Positions 55,871-63,980 of a stretch of DNA of 64,000 nucleotides are shown in pieces. Every line of letters begins with the position of its first letter. Position 1 is the first letter of the stretch. A program made the position numbers and the translations under genes. The notes under the pieces were generated by a model that saw only the letters and a list, made by a program, of their open reading frames with translations, did no database searches and was not told the DNA's origin. This stretch comes from Aureispira sp. CCB-QB1. Lineage in GTDB: Bacteria > Bacteroidota > Bacteroidia > Chitinophagales > Saprospiraceae. The DNA lies in assembly GCF_000724545.1 (NCBI RefSeq), contig NZ_JHBV01000021.1, forward strand, positions 93,193-157,192, written 5' to 3'.

Positions 55871-56359
55871 ATGAACTTAATATTCACAGAACAAATCAAC
55901 AAAAAGCCTAGCTACTTTATTGAAAAAATATCCAATTCATTGCTTTTAGGTATGGATGAATATTTAAAATACTTGGCGTTATACGAAAATAAGTTTGGTA
56001 AAAAATGGGATGGTGCCTTAAGTGCTATGAAGCCTAAAAAACATAGCATTAGAGAAGATAAAGCAGATCGTTGGAAAGTTGGAATGCTAATACACTTTAT
56101 CATCAATCCATACAATTCTAATCGTTTTCAATTCGCTCCTACCCTACCTGTTACAGAGCTTCAAAAAATACTCATACTCACAGTTGATGTGCCTAGTATA
56201 ATGGTTTTCGTTGATGGTCGAAAACTAGACAGATTTGAGGTTGAAGAACTGGCGATTAATGATGGCTTTGACAACCTAGAAGATTTTATAAACTATTTCA
56301 AAGGTAAGCAGGATTTTGAAGGTAAAATAATTCATTGGACTCACGATTTTAAATACTAA
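55871..56359 (+). CDS. ASCH-like phage-type protein
   Basis: 162 residues from the ATG at 55,871. HSIREDKADRWKVGMLIHFI and FEGKIIHWTHDFKY resemble the (T/S)IR..RWK.G..IHF and GK.IHW pattern seen in small Bacteroidota phage proteins with an ASCH/PUA-like fold, an RNA-interaction type domain. The role is unknown. The start codon follows the previous stop by 16 bp. Confidence 0.5.
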   Translation: MNLIFTEQINKKPSYFIEKISNSLLLGMDEYLKYLALYENKFGKKWDGALSAMKPKKHSIREDKADRWKVGMLIHFIINPYNSNRFQFAPTLPVTELQKILILTVDVPSIMVFVDGRKLDRFEVEELAINDGFDNLEDFINYFKGKQDFEGKIIHWTHDFKY

Positions 56360-56363
56360 AAAT

Positions 56364-56624
56364 ATGCCTCCTTATCACTTATTCACTAATACAACTAAAA
56401 ACGATTTTCTACAGTTAGGATTTATTACTCTTTGTGATAGCCCTGAACATGACTCTAGAGAACATTACTTTGAACTTAAAATTGATGATGTTCTTATCCG
56501 TATTGATACATGGGGAGCAGTAACGGCAATCATTGAAGAAAAAGGATTTAGCATCACTTTAATTGCTGATAATATAGACGAATTAAAAGATTGGATAGAG
56601 TTTATAACGCTAATGAACAAATAA
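56364..56624 (+). CDS. Small element protein of unknown function
   Basis: 86 residues, acidic, alternating strands and helix (YFELKIDDVLIRIDTWGAVTAI, IDELKDWIEFITLMNK). No family recognised. Four bp after the preceding stop. Confidence 0.5.
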   Translation: MPPYHLFTNTTKNDFLQLGFITLCDSPEHDSREHYFELKIDDVLIRIDTWGAVTAIIEEKGFSITLIADNIDELKDWIEFITLMNK

Positions 56625-56632
56625 AATCAAAA

Positions 56633-56662
56633 GGGGCTGTATAGTTCCAGCTATACCTCCCC
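56633..56662 (+). promoter_or_regulatory. Hairpin abutting a start codon
   Basis: GGGG (56,633-56,636) with CCCC (56,659-56,662), and GTATAG (56,639-56,644) with CTATAC (56,651-56,656), leave a 6-nt loop. The structure ends one base before the ATG at 56,664 and leaves no free ribosome site there; it may control translation or favour the second ATG at 56,688. Confidence 0.45.
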
Positions 56663-56663
56663 T

Positions 56664-57872
56664 ATGACAACTTTAAAGACCAAAAATATGACAACTTTTA
56701 TTAAAAATCCTTATTCAGAGGTAAGAAAGAAACTAAGCTTTAAAATTTTCAACAATCGACTGGATAAAACCCTAGACGATAAATTCAAGCACAAGAAGTT
56801 TTCAGAGCGTTTTGCCATGGCTAATGCTTCCTTTCTAGGATTGGGCTTTATTGCTCAAATCGCAAGCCTTACAACGGCATTTACCATGCTGTCTTTTTTG
56901 TTTGAGAACATTAATATTATTGTTCGTGTCGCCTGTTCTATTGCTTTGGTTATAGCAATTGAATTGATAAAACGAGAAAGCACCAACGATGTAATGAAAG
57001 GGCTATTTCAATACAAAGAAATTGAACGCTTCCCTACCCTCCTTGCGCTGATCGCAGTAAGTACTAGTATTTATATTTCTGTTGAAGGGGCTAAAATTTT
57101 ACCTTCATTTTTTATTGCTGATGCTGTAGAAGAAAAAGCCATTTTAAAGACTCCCAATTCTATCAAAGAAGATTTTAACAACAGAATAGCAGATAAGACA
57201 AACGAACGAAACCAAGCTAGAGAAACAAGGCTTTGGCAAGGTCGCCTAAAAAGTGACGATGCAGAAAAAGTAGAAGAACACAACGAAGATATAAAAGCCT
57301 TGCAAGCTCAAAAAGATGAAGCTTTAAAAGAATTAAATCAATACAATGAAGCTGCTAAAATTGCCGCTAATGTAGCTTTTCAAAAGGCTACTTCGCAAGT
57401 AAAAAAGGAACGAGCAGAACTAAGTAAAACACTTGTTATTACTGCTATAGTTTTTGAAGTTCTCTTTGTACTTTGCACCTGTTTTTCTTGGTGGTATTAT
57501 ACCGAATGCAGGAAAGAACGAGTAGAAAAGACACCTCCTACCGAAACTAGTCAAGTCACAACCAAAGACATTGATAAACAAGAAGAAAGAACTACACAAG
57601 TCACACAAGAAACTAGTCAAGTCACAACAAGTACTACACCAGTCACAGGGGAACCACGACAAAAGAAAAAACCAAGCTTTATCGACTATGAGGAAGTACC
57701 GCCCGAAACTAGTGAAGTAACAACACGAACTATTGAAGTTGATGGAGTAAAGCAGGAGTACACCCGTGTATGTCCAATATGTGATACTAAATTTGTACAT
57801 AAAAATATGTCTCATAAATACTGTAAACGGTCGTGCATGTTGGAGGCTAGAAAAAAACGACTGAAAGGATAA
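56664..57872 (+). CDS. Membrane protein with coiled coil, Thr-rich repeats and zinc-ribbon-like C-terminus
   Basis: 402 residues (394 if the ATG at 56,688 is used; both begin MTT). Membrane segments lie at ~52-78, ~84-100, ~122-140 and ~258-282. Residues ~165-250 form a charged coiled coil (NNRIADKTNERNQARETRLW, LQAQKDEALKELNQY). After the last helix come ETSQVTT-type repeats (three clear copies), then Cys-x2-Cys-x11-Cys-x3-Cys (CPICDTKFVHKNMSHKYC, KRSC), a zinc ribbon similar to those in small Bacteroidota regulatory proteins. No known family. A structural membrane protein or a host-interaction factor is possible. Confidence 0.7.
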   Translation: MTTLKTKNMTTFIKNPYSEVRKKLSFKIFNNRLDKTLDDKFKHKKFSERFAMANASFLGLGFIAQIASLTTAFTMLSFLFENINIIVRVACSIALVIAIELIKRESTNDVMKGLFQYKEIERFPTLLALIAVSTSIYISVEGAKILPSFFIADAVEEKAILKTPNSIKEDFNNRIADKTNERNQARETRLWQGRLKSDDAEKVEEHNEDIKALQAQKDEALKELNQYNEAAKIAANVAFQKATSQVKKERAELSKTLVITAIVFEVLFVLCTCFSWWYYTECRKERVEKTPPTETSQVTTKDIDKQEERTTQVTQETSQVTTSTTPVTGEPRQKKKPSFIDYEEVPPETSEVTTRTIEVDGVKQEYTRVCPICDTKFVHKNMSHKYCKRSCMLEARKKRLKG

Positions 57873-57880
57873 ATAATAAA

Positions 57881-57910
57881 AATAGACTATCTAAAAGGTA
57901 GTTTATTTTT
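57881..57910 (+). terminator. Terminator before the nuclease gene
   Basis: AATAGACTA / TAGTTTATT stem (one G-T pair), then TTTTT. Confidence 0.65.
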
Positions 57911-57968
57911 TCATATCAATTGTTTATTGAAATAAAATCATATTTTTATTAAAACAAATAATAAAAAT

Positions 57969-58817
57969 ATGGACACAAAAAGTGGGCTAATAAAAAAAGT
58001 AAAAGCAGGGCTAATAAAAGCAGGTTTTCCTCTTGAACTAAATATTGCTAAAATATTAAAGGATAATGGATGGTTACTTTCTTTAGGAAGTTATTATTTA
58101 GATTTTGAAACAGGAAAACATAGAGAATTTGATATAGCAGCAGAAAAAATAATTAATGGGATAACTATTAACTTAATGATTGAATGTAAAAAGTCAAGTG
58201 ATAAACAACTTATTCTTTATGCTCCAAGTTCAAAAAGTATACTTAAAAGTTCTATTTTTTCATCATGGTTTAAAATTTTCCCTCAATTAAAGAGAAATAA
58301 TAATGTTACCATCTCTTCAACAGAAACAGTAATTAAGGCATTTAATAAATTAGAGCTATTCTCAAAAGATCACTCATTTTCAACAAATACAATTTTCACA
58401 AAAGGTGATAAAATTTTACAAGATAATGTTTCTTTTTTTAGCTCTCTTAATGGTTTAATCAAAAAGTCCATTCATGTTGGAGGTGATGGCTATAACACAA
58501 CAGGTTTCCGTAGTATTTTCTTTTATATCGTAATTTATGATGGAATTATGTTACAATTATCTCCTTCCGACAAAGAAGATTTTGACCTAAAAGAAATTGA
58601 TTATGGTCAATTAGAATTTGATTATCATTTTAAAGTCCCCCCTGAATACTATGAAACTTATGGAGATGATATTAAAAGCTTCGGACAAAAATATATTATA
58701 GAAATGATGTCTCCCAATTATTTTAAATCTTATCTAAATAAAATAAATAAAACCATAGAGGGAGTAAATAAAGATTCCCTTGAAGGTTGGGGAGAAGATT
58801 GGCCTTCATTTTTATAA
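57969..58817 (+). CDS. PD-(D/E)XK-type nuclease-like protein, independent cargo gene
   Basis: 282 residues. The N-terminal third shows a helix with Glu (PLELNIAKILKDNGW), HREFDIAAEK with Asp and, one strand later, NLMIECKKSS, fitting the E...D...ExK arrangement of PD-(D/E)XK nucleases (Asp ~57, Glu ~74, Lys ~76). The rest is unfamiliar. The gene is more AT-rich than its neighbours, and terminators at both ends isolate it from the phage operon. Possible roles: restriction-like or phage-exclusion factor (moron). The nuclease call is motif-based. Confidence 0.6.
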   Translation: MDTKSGLIKKVKAGLIKAGFPLELNIAKILKDNGWLLSLGSYYLDFETGKHREFDIAAEKIINGITINLMIECKKSSDKQLILYAPSSKSILKSSIFSSWFKIFPQLKRNNNVTISSTETVIKAFNKLELFSKDHSFSTNTIFTKGDKILQDNVSFFSSLNGLIKKSIHVGGDGYNTTGFRSIFFYIVIYDGIMLQLSPSDKEDFDLKEIDYGQLEFDYHFKVPPEYYETYGDDIKSFGQKYIIEMMSPNYFKSYLNKINKTIEGVNKDSLEGWGEDWPSFL

Positions 58818-58840
58818 AAAAATTTCCTTTAAATAGATTT

Positions 58841-58869
58841 AAAACACCTCGTTTTTGAGGTGTTTTTTT
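58841..58869 (+). terminator. Terminator after the nuclease gene
   Basis: AAAACACCTC / GAGGTGTTTT 10-bp stem, loop GTTTTT, then T run. Confidence 0.9.
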
Positions 58870-58989
58870 ATGCCCCAACTAAAAATAATTCGAATTACGC
58901 CACAAAATGAAGGGGGATAGAGGACAAAACCTTTTTTTTTATATAGGTCTGATATAGCTTTGTATCCATTAATAACAAACTATAAAATC

Positions 58990-59493
58990 ATGGAACAACA
59001 AGCATTAACCATCAACCTAGATTATCCTTTCCAAACTCTTCTACCTGCCAAACAACTCATTGTTGATATTACTAGAGAACTAGAAGATCATAACATCATT
59101 TCCACTATCTCAGATCGTATCAGTTTAGATTTTGGCAGCTTTTCTATTGTCATAACATCTGAAACACCATGCCGTGCTATCTTGGAGATATTACGCCCTA
59201 TTTTCGAACAAACAAATATAGAAGTAGAAGCCAAAATCACTTTAAAATTTGGTGAAGGAAATTTCATTGATGATGTGCCACTTGCTATGGGAACCAATTG
59301 TCAGAAAGCAGATAAAAAGGTCTTTGAAATCGCTGCTGATAGGCTTCGAAAAAACACACCTCCTAAACATGGATTCCTCCTTATTTCCTATACAAAGAAT
59401 GGTCAAGAAGTTGACTTATTCACCGAAAAGGGAACACCAAAACAAAAAGAACTAATTGACATGTACATGCTCTTAGCATCAAACCTCATGTAA
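58990..59493 (+). CDS. Element protein of unknown function
   Basis: 167 residues from the ATG at 58,990 (MEQQALTINLDYPFQTLLPA); an upstream TTG start is unlikely. Acidic, alpha/beta, soluble. No motif recognised. It begins a new series of genes after the nuclease terminator, so a promoter is expected in 58,870-58,985. Confidence 0.55.
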   Translation: MEQQALTINLDYPFQTLLPAKQLIVDITRELEDHNIISTISDRISLDFGSFSIVITSETPCRAILEILRPIFEQTNIEVEAKITLKFGEGNFIDDVPLAMGTNCQKADKKVFEIAADRLRKNTPPKHGFLLISYTKNGQEVDLFTEKGTPKQKELIDMYMLLASNLM

Positions 59494-59533
59494 ACAATAA
59501 AAACCTTATCCTAATCCATTAAAATTAAAACTC

Positions 59534-59893
59534 ATGAAATTTTTAAACTTTATTAAAATTGTTGTTGGAATACCTTTTTTCGCTGTTATAGGCGTTTTTA
59601 CTGCCTTGTTCTGTTTTGTCCTAGACTCCTTCTTTACAAGCTCCCAAAATCCACAAAAAGAACAACACAAACAAGACTTAAACGAAAGAAAGCAGCAGTA
59701 CAAAAAGGACGTTAAACCCATTGTTATTGATGATCTTGCTCAATATCTCAGCAGCTCTTTAAGTTGGGAAGATGAACAGCAGTTCACGCCAATTAATCAA
59801 AAGCAACGCCAACAGAAAAAAGCCCTTGCAAAACGCCGTAAACGCAAGAAACTGGCTAAAAAGAGTCGTCAACAAAACCGCAAAAAATTCTAA
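59534..59893 (+). CDS. Single-helix membrane protein with a highly basic tail
   Basis: 119 residues: one hydrophobic helix at ~8-32 (IVVGIPFFAVIGVFTALFCF), a polar middle, and a C-terminus of about 30 residues of Lys/Arg (KRRKRKKLAKKSRQQNRKKF). It could join genome and membrane, or be a minor virion protein; inferred. Confidence 0.55.
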   Translation: MKFLNFIKIVVGIPFFAVIGVFTALFCFVLDSFFTSSQNPQKEQHKQDLNERKQQYKKDVKPIVIDDLAQYLSSSLSWEDEQQFTPINQKQRQQKKALAKRRKRKKLAKKSRQQNRKKF

Positions 59894-59931
59894 AACTAAT
59901 CCATAACCTATTAAAACCACTATTATCTATC

Positions 59932-60309
59932 ATGGCTAAACTATTAAAACTTACCAAAGGCAAACAAATCCAATTAGAAGGCAATAACTATCAAATTGCT
60001 CGTTCCATTAACATCAATGTGATTAAACCCAAAGAAGCTCCTAGCAAGCAAGAAGCGGTAAAAGGCAATCATCAAACAGATGTGCAACCTGATCGAACCA
60101 AACACATTGCTTGTGCCATCATCCAAAAGAAAATAAAACAGCTCGAACAGGAGGAAAATAATGCCCTTTGCTCCATTGATGAGGATGATGTCTTGTTCTT
60201 GTTTGACAAAGGAGAAACAACTCCCAAAACAAGCTTTTCAAAGCAAGTTGAACGAACAACAGAAATTGTCGATTTAAAAGAAATCCTAAAACAAATTCAA
60301 GCCATTTAA
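59932..60309 (+). CDS. Element protein of unknown function
   Basis: 125 residues, soluble, N-terminus basic (MAKLLKLTKGKQIQLEG), then a helical charged region. No family recognised. Confidence 0.5.
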   Translation: MAKLLKLTKGKQIQLEGNNYQIARSININVIKPKEAPSKQEAVKGNHQTDVQPDRTKHIACAIIQKKIKQLEQEENNALCSIDEDDVLFLFDKGETTPKTSFSKQVERTTEIVDLKEILKQIQAI

Positions 60310-60502
60310 AAAAGAAAATAAACGCCATTTCCAAAACATTTTCAAAAGCCTACCAAAAGAAAATAAAAACGCTACCAAAAACAAATAAATGCGTTTAAAC
60401 GCTACAAAAGCCCTTTTTTCGGTTTTTACAATGTTTCGCCAAAAGCGTTTCCAAAATGGTTGACAAAAGATTTTCAAAAAATAAAAAAACAAATTAAAAC
60501 CC
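60310..60502. other. Only long noncoding stretch of the late operon, with short repeats
   Basis: 193 bp hold a perfect 12-bp palindrome GCGTTTAAACGC (60,391-60,402), AAACGCT at 60,367-60,373 and 60,397-60,403 (30 bp apart), inverted AGCGTTT at 60,444-60,450 and AAACGCC at 60,320-60,326. Many (C)CAAAA units surround them. The pattern resembles iterons of a replication origin or a packaging signal. Confidence 0.5.
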
Positions 60503-61411
60503 ATGAACCAAAACGAAAATAAAGAACCCGAAAAAGAGCCTTTAGAGGACGAAAAGGAAGAACTAGACGACTTTCCCTTTTTAGAGGATGAAGACGATAG
60601 TATCAGTCCAGAATTAGACCAGTTCATGAAAGAACAAGAAGCAGATGAAATAAGCAACGATTATGATAATTTGATGAACAATTGGGAGGAGGACGAAGAG
60701 GAAGAGTGGGACGACATCGAAGAAAACGAAAGCGATCCATTAACCGAATTTGAAGGAGAGCCAAGCAGTGATCGTGAACCACCAACGGAAAAAGTAGAGC
60801 AGATAAAGGAACGAATCAGTAGTGAAAAGAACAGCAAAAATATAGAACGATTAGGAGCTAAGTTTTTAGATAAAGCTGATTTTTTCAAAGCTAGCCTTTG
60901 TAGTAAATTAAGTGGGCAACACATGGCTGAATATGTGGCAGATGATGAAATGAAAGCCATTTTAATTGACTGCATCAAAGAATATCTAGCGACTAAAGAA
61001 GTTTCCGAATTATCACCATTTGGTGCATTGATGGCAGCTTTGGCAATGTGGACGCTTCCACCTTTGGGAATTGCTTTGTTGGATCGTTTTCAACTAAAGA
61101 AGGAGGAAAAACAAAAGACTTCAACTAACTTAAACCAAGCAGCTACAGAAACAACGACTGTTGAAGCAGTAGAAGTAGAGGACGAGGTACAAGGAGAAGC
61201 TCAAACGGATTATTCTCATTTGAAGGAATTCCAAGAAAAACGAAAAGTATTTTCTGTCAATGCTGATGGTAAATACAATCGTGTACCGAATGGAAAAACC
61301 TATATCAAAGTTGACATTGCAGACGAATTCCCAAGCCCAGAGATTCAAGAATGGTTAGAACAAGGCAAAAAAGATCGGGAAATTAGAAAACTCTTAGGCT
61401 ATGGACAATAA
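60503..61411 (+). CDS. Acidic protein with one membrane segment
   Basis: 302 residues. The first ~95 are extremely acidic (EDEDDSISPELDQF, NWEEDEEEEWDDIEENESD). A hydrophobic segment sits at ~172-192 (FGALMAALAMWTLPPLGIAL), followed by a T/E-rich linker and a conserved-looking C-terminal domain (RVPNGKTYIKVDIADEFPSP, EIQEWLEQGKKDREIRKLL). No family. It overlaps the packaging-type ATPase gene by 11 bp and may be its membrane partner. Confidence 0.6.
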   Translation: MNQNENKEPEKEPLEDEKEELDDFPFLEDEDDSISPELDQFMKEQEADEISNDYDNLMNNWEEDEEEEWDDIEENESDPLTEFEGEPSSDREPPTEKVEQIKERISSEKNSKNIERLGAKFLDKADFFKASLCSKLSGQHMAEYVADDEMKAILIDCIKEYLATKEVSELSPFGALMAALAMWTLPPLGIALLDRFQLKKEEKQKTSTNLNQAATETTTVEAVEVEDEVQGEAQTDYSHLKEFQEKRKVFSVNADGKYNRVPNGKTYIKVDIADEFPSPEIQEWLEQGKKDREIRKLLGYGQ

Positions 61412-62111
61412 ACCTGTTGTTATCACTCATTTTGGTAGACCACATTCAGGCAAAACTTATGCTATGGAACAGTTTGCTAAAAATGCTAAACGAGAGACAA
61501 TTTTTGTCTACAATGCAGGAAGAAAACAGGATTGGGAAGGATACCTTGTCATTAAATTAGATATTGACGAGAAGGGCAAAAAATTGATGTTTGAGTACAA
61601 AGGTAAAATGTACGACTTTCAAAGTTCGTTCATGCGTTTATTTAGAGGAAAAAAAGTGAGAGCTAGAAGGGGGAGACACCGCAAAATTAGAGATTTGCTC
61701 TTTTTAGAAATGACTGAAGAAGGCTATGAAGGAACCTTCTTTATTATAGATGATGCCGTGGGTATTATTGGCAGTCGTCTAACTTTTGAAATGAATTCCT
61801 TGTTCTTTGGTTCCAAACATGTTGATATTTGGCTTGGAGTAATTTTTCACATGCCTAGCCAATTTCCCCTTAGAGCATGGGGAGCCTTGACCTTTGCCCG
61901 CTTTTTTATCAACAATGTTGTTCCTTCTTTCTCCAGTCCTAAAATACCCCATCGTCAAAAGATGGTTGCTGCCTATAACAAATTGCAAAATGCGCCTAAA
62001 TACAGCTATTGTACTTTAGATATGAACTCAGGCAAAATGACCTATGTTCCATATAAGAAACCCAAAAAGAAACCAATTAAAAAACAAACTTCAAAACCTA
62101 AAAAACAATAA
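61401..62111 (+). CDS. FtsK/HerA-type packaging ATPase (A32/PM2- or Zot-like)
   Basis: 236 residues. Walker A is VVITHFGRPHSGKTYA (~6-21) and Walker B GTFFIIDDAVGI (~112-122). Between them and after them the order is that of small viral genome-packaging ATPases: SKHVDIWLGVIFHMPSQFPL, RAWGALTFARFF. The C-terminus is a Lys-rich tail without a membrane helix, which argues against a classical Zot assembly protein with its C-terminal transmembrane part. Such enzymes pump DNA into membrane-containing capsids. Evidence is motif-based; distinction from filamentous-phage Zot is not certain. Confidence 0.65.
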   Translation: MDNKPVVITHFGRPHSGKTYAMEQFAKNAKRETIFVYNAGRKQDWEGYLVIKLDIDEKGKKLMFEYKGKMYDFQSSFMRLFRGKKVRARRGRHRKIRDLLFLEMTEEGYEGTFFIIDDAVGIIGSRLTFEMNSLFFGSKHVDIWLGVIFHMPSQFPLRAWGALTFARFFINNVVPSFSSPKIPHRQKMVAAYNKLQNAPKYSYCTLDMNSGKMTYVPYKKPKKKPIKKQTSKPKKQ

Positions 62112-62116
62112 AAACC

Positions 62117-62590
62117 ATGTCTATTTTAGATCAATTAAATCCAAAAGCACAATTCAAGAAACTATTTTTTAAACGCTTGCCACAGATTAGAGAAGATTTA
62201 AGCATGATGCTTGATGCTTTGTTTCTAGAAATGGCAGACAAGCACCAATGCAATCCATTTGAAATGACCTTGCTTTTACTCAAGATGAAACAGCAAGCGG
62301 TTGGTAAATTCTTTGATGGCAACAAAAACGAAATTGGAGCCTTTGACGCAGGAGCATTGATTCAAGAACTTTTCATCAAACAATTAGCAACCATGCCTGA
62401 AATGATTAAGGGCTATGTACTGGATGAATTGGGAACAGAAGATACTACTAAAATGGTCTTAAAAGCCTTAAAGAGTAGACGTTTGTTAATTCATTATGGA
62501 GAAGATGATGAATTTGTCTTTGTGGAGGTCACTAAAAAAGGCAACAAAGTGATTGACCTAGACGATTTTTTTAATACATTTGATTTTTAA
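62117..62590 (+). CDS. Element protein of unknown function
   Basis: 157 residues, all-helical in prediction, acidic C-terminus (VTKKGNKVIDLDDFFNTFDF). Five bp after the ATPase gene. No family recognised. Confidence 0.55.
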   Translation: MSILDQLNPKAQFKKLFFKRLPQIREDLSMMLDALFLEMADKHQCNPFEMTLLLLKMKQQAVGKFFDGNKNEIGAFDAGALIQELFIKQLATMPEMIKGYVLDELGTEDTTKMVLKALKSRRLLIHYGEDDEFVFVEVTKKGNKVIDLDDFFNTFDF

Positions 62591-62617
62591 ATCTTAATCT
62601 TAAATACACACATTATT

Positions 62618-63043
62618 ATGACTGTCAAAGATACCTCTTTGACCGTTCAAACTCCCATTCCTCAAAAGCATTTAAGTAGATTCAGAGCAAAAAAAGGCAT
62701 TTACCTCATCCGCCGAAATGACACCGTTTTATACATCGGTGCTGCTAAAAACATTTACAAAGCTGTTATGCGCCTGTTTCAAAAACAGGGAGCGTTAGCT
62801 CATTTAGACCGTAATAATCTAAGTTTTGAAATTATAGAGACAACCCTCTTATTTCGAAACATAGAAACGGTGCTAAAACGCCATTATTTGCCCGAATTCA
62901 ACAAAAGAATTCGTCCAATAGGCAAACAGACCAACTATGAAAAAAGGCATTACAGGCAGCTTTTAGAAGCTTATTTAAATCAAACTCGATTTGAAGCAAA
63001 AGGAGAACACAAAACAGACTTAAACTCTCTTAAACCCACCTAA
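62618..63043 (+). CDS. GIY-YIG nuclease-like protein
   Basis: 141 residues. KKGIYLIRRNDTVLYIGAAKNIYKAVMRLFQ matches the GIY...YIG core followed by the NI-x-x-x-x-x-R segment; the Glu of RNIETVLKRHYLPEFNKR could be the catalytic/metal residue. Remaining part has no added DNA-binding domain. In this position it might cleave or resolve phage DNA near packaging. The Arg after YIG is not at the exact usual place. Confidence 0.7.
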   Translation: MTVKDTSLTVQTPIPQKHLSRFRAKKGIYLIRRNDTVLYIGAAKNIYKAVMRLFQKQGALAHLDRNNLSFEIIETTLLFRNIETVLKRHYLPEFNKRIRPIGKQTNYEKRHYRQLLEAYLNQTRFEAKGEHKTDLNSLKPT

Positions 63044-63048
63044 AAAAC

Positions 63049-63642
63049 ATGAGTAATTTAATTCCTGTTCTCGGTAATGGTCACGGCGGTATGATTGGCG
63101 GCGTGTACCAAACCAAGGGCAAACGATTCACCTTTGAAGATGGAACAACCATCTACGAAGGGGAATACAACCGAGCCATCAAAGCTCGTGTTATGGAGCA
63201 ATTAACAGCCAAAGGAATTCCTTTCTATGATCTAGTTCCGGAACAAAAGGATATTCACATGAGTACAAGAATTTCAAGAGCTGATTACTTGTACAAAAAA
63301 TCTAAAGGAAGAACCTTTTTGATAGACATTCATTCCAATGCAGGAAAGGGAACAGGTTGTGAAACTTGGATTTGTTGGAAATCTAGTTCCAAAACTAAAA
63401 CCTTAGCGAATTGGACAGAAGCTTTGTTTTTAAAACATTTTCCCGAAAGCAAATTTCGAGGGGTCAAACGTAAAAACTTTGATATTCTAGCCTTGACCAA
63501 TAACCCTGCTATTATCCTAGAATTGTTCTTCATGGACAATGAACAGGAATGCAAGAAATATTTACTGACAAGCGAAGGGCGGGACAGAGCTGCTGCTTAT
63601 GTAGTGGATATTATTGAGAACTTTATTAAATACCACTCTTAA
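63049..63642 (+). CDS. N-acetylmuramoyl-L-alanine amidase (Amidase_3 type), endolysin
   Basis: 197 residues without signal peptide. Zinc ligands of the family: His in LGNGHGG (~11), Glu in IYEGEYN (~44), His in FLIDIHSNAG (~100), and the catalytic Glu in AIILELFFMDN (~165). It would cut the amide bond between muramic acid and the peptide stem. Placed at the end of the late-type genes with the spanin-like gene 2 bp later, it fits a lysis cassette. Confidence 0.88.
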   Translation: MSNLIPVLGNGHGGMIGGVYQTKGKRFTFEDGTTIYEGEYNRAIKARVMEQLTAKGIPFYDLVPEQKDIHMSTRISRADYLYKKSKGRTFLIDIHSNAGKGTGCETWICWKSSSKTKTLANWTEALFLKHFPESKFRGVKRKNFDILALTNNPAIILELFFMDNEQECKKYLLTSEGRDRAAAYVVDIIENFIKYHS

Positions 63643-63644
63643 CC

Positions 63645-63938
63645 ATGAAGGATAACATTCAATTTGGGTTGATTCTATGTCTCTTTGGCTACATTATTTT
63701 TTTGCAGCAATGTAAACAGCCCCCTGGCCATTTACAAACCACGCAACCTCGAATAGATACAATTGTAAGAATTGATACCACAGCTCCACAACCAATAGTT
63801 GTTCAGCTTCCAAGACAGGAAATCCCTAAACCTATTATTATTTATGTGGATAGCTCTGGACAAACGGTGCCAACGGCTAAAATTGATACTTCTAAGCATG
63901 AAATAGCACAGTTATATTGCAGTATACCCCAAAATTAG
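63645..63938 (+). CDS. Small membrane-anchored Pro-rich protein, spanin-like
   Basis: 97 residues. An N-terminal membrane segment (FGLILCLFGYIIFLQQC) and a Pro/Ile-rich periplasmic part (QPIVVQLPRQEIPKPIIIYV). Cys-22 lacks a good lipobox. Its size, topology and place after the amidase suggest a spanin-like or holin-associated lysis protein. Not recognised by sequence. Confidence 0.45.
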   Translation: MKDNIQFGLILCLFGYIIFLQQCKQPPGHLQTTQPRIDTIVRIDTTAPQPIVVQLPRQEIPKPIIIYVDSSGQTVPTAKIDTSKHEIAQLYCSIPQN

Positions 63939-63980
63939 GACCACTAGTTAAGTTCGCAAAAAAAGCTTAAATTAGTGCTT

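Noticed and set aside
57071..57283. Antisense open frames in the element
   Set aside because: All are shadows of the rightward genes with no ribosome site or composition support.
61401..62111. Classical filamentous-phage Zot protein
   Set aside because: No membrane helix in the C-terminal part and no filamentous-phage coat-type genes adjacent; left as an alternative only.
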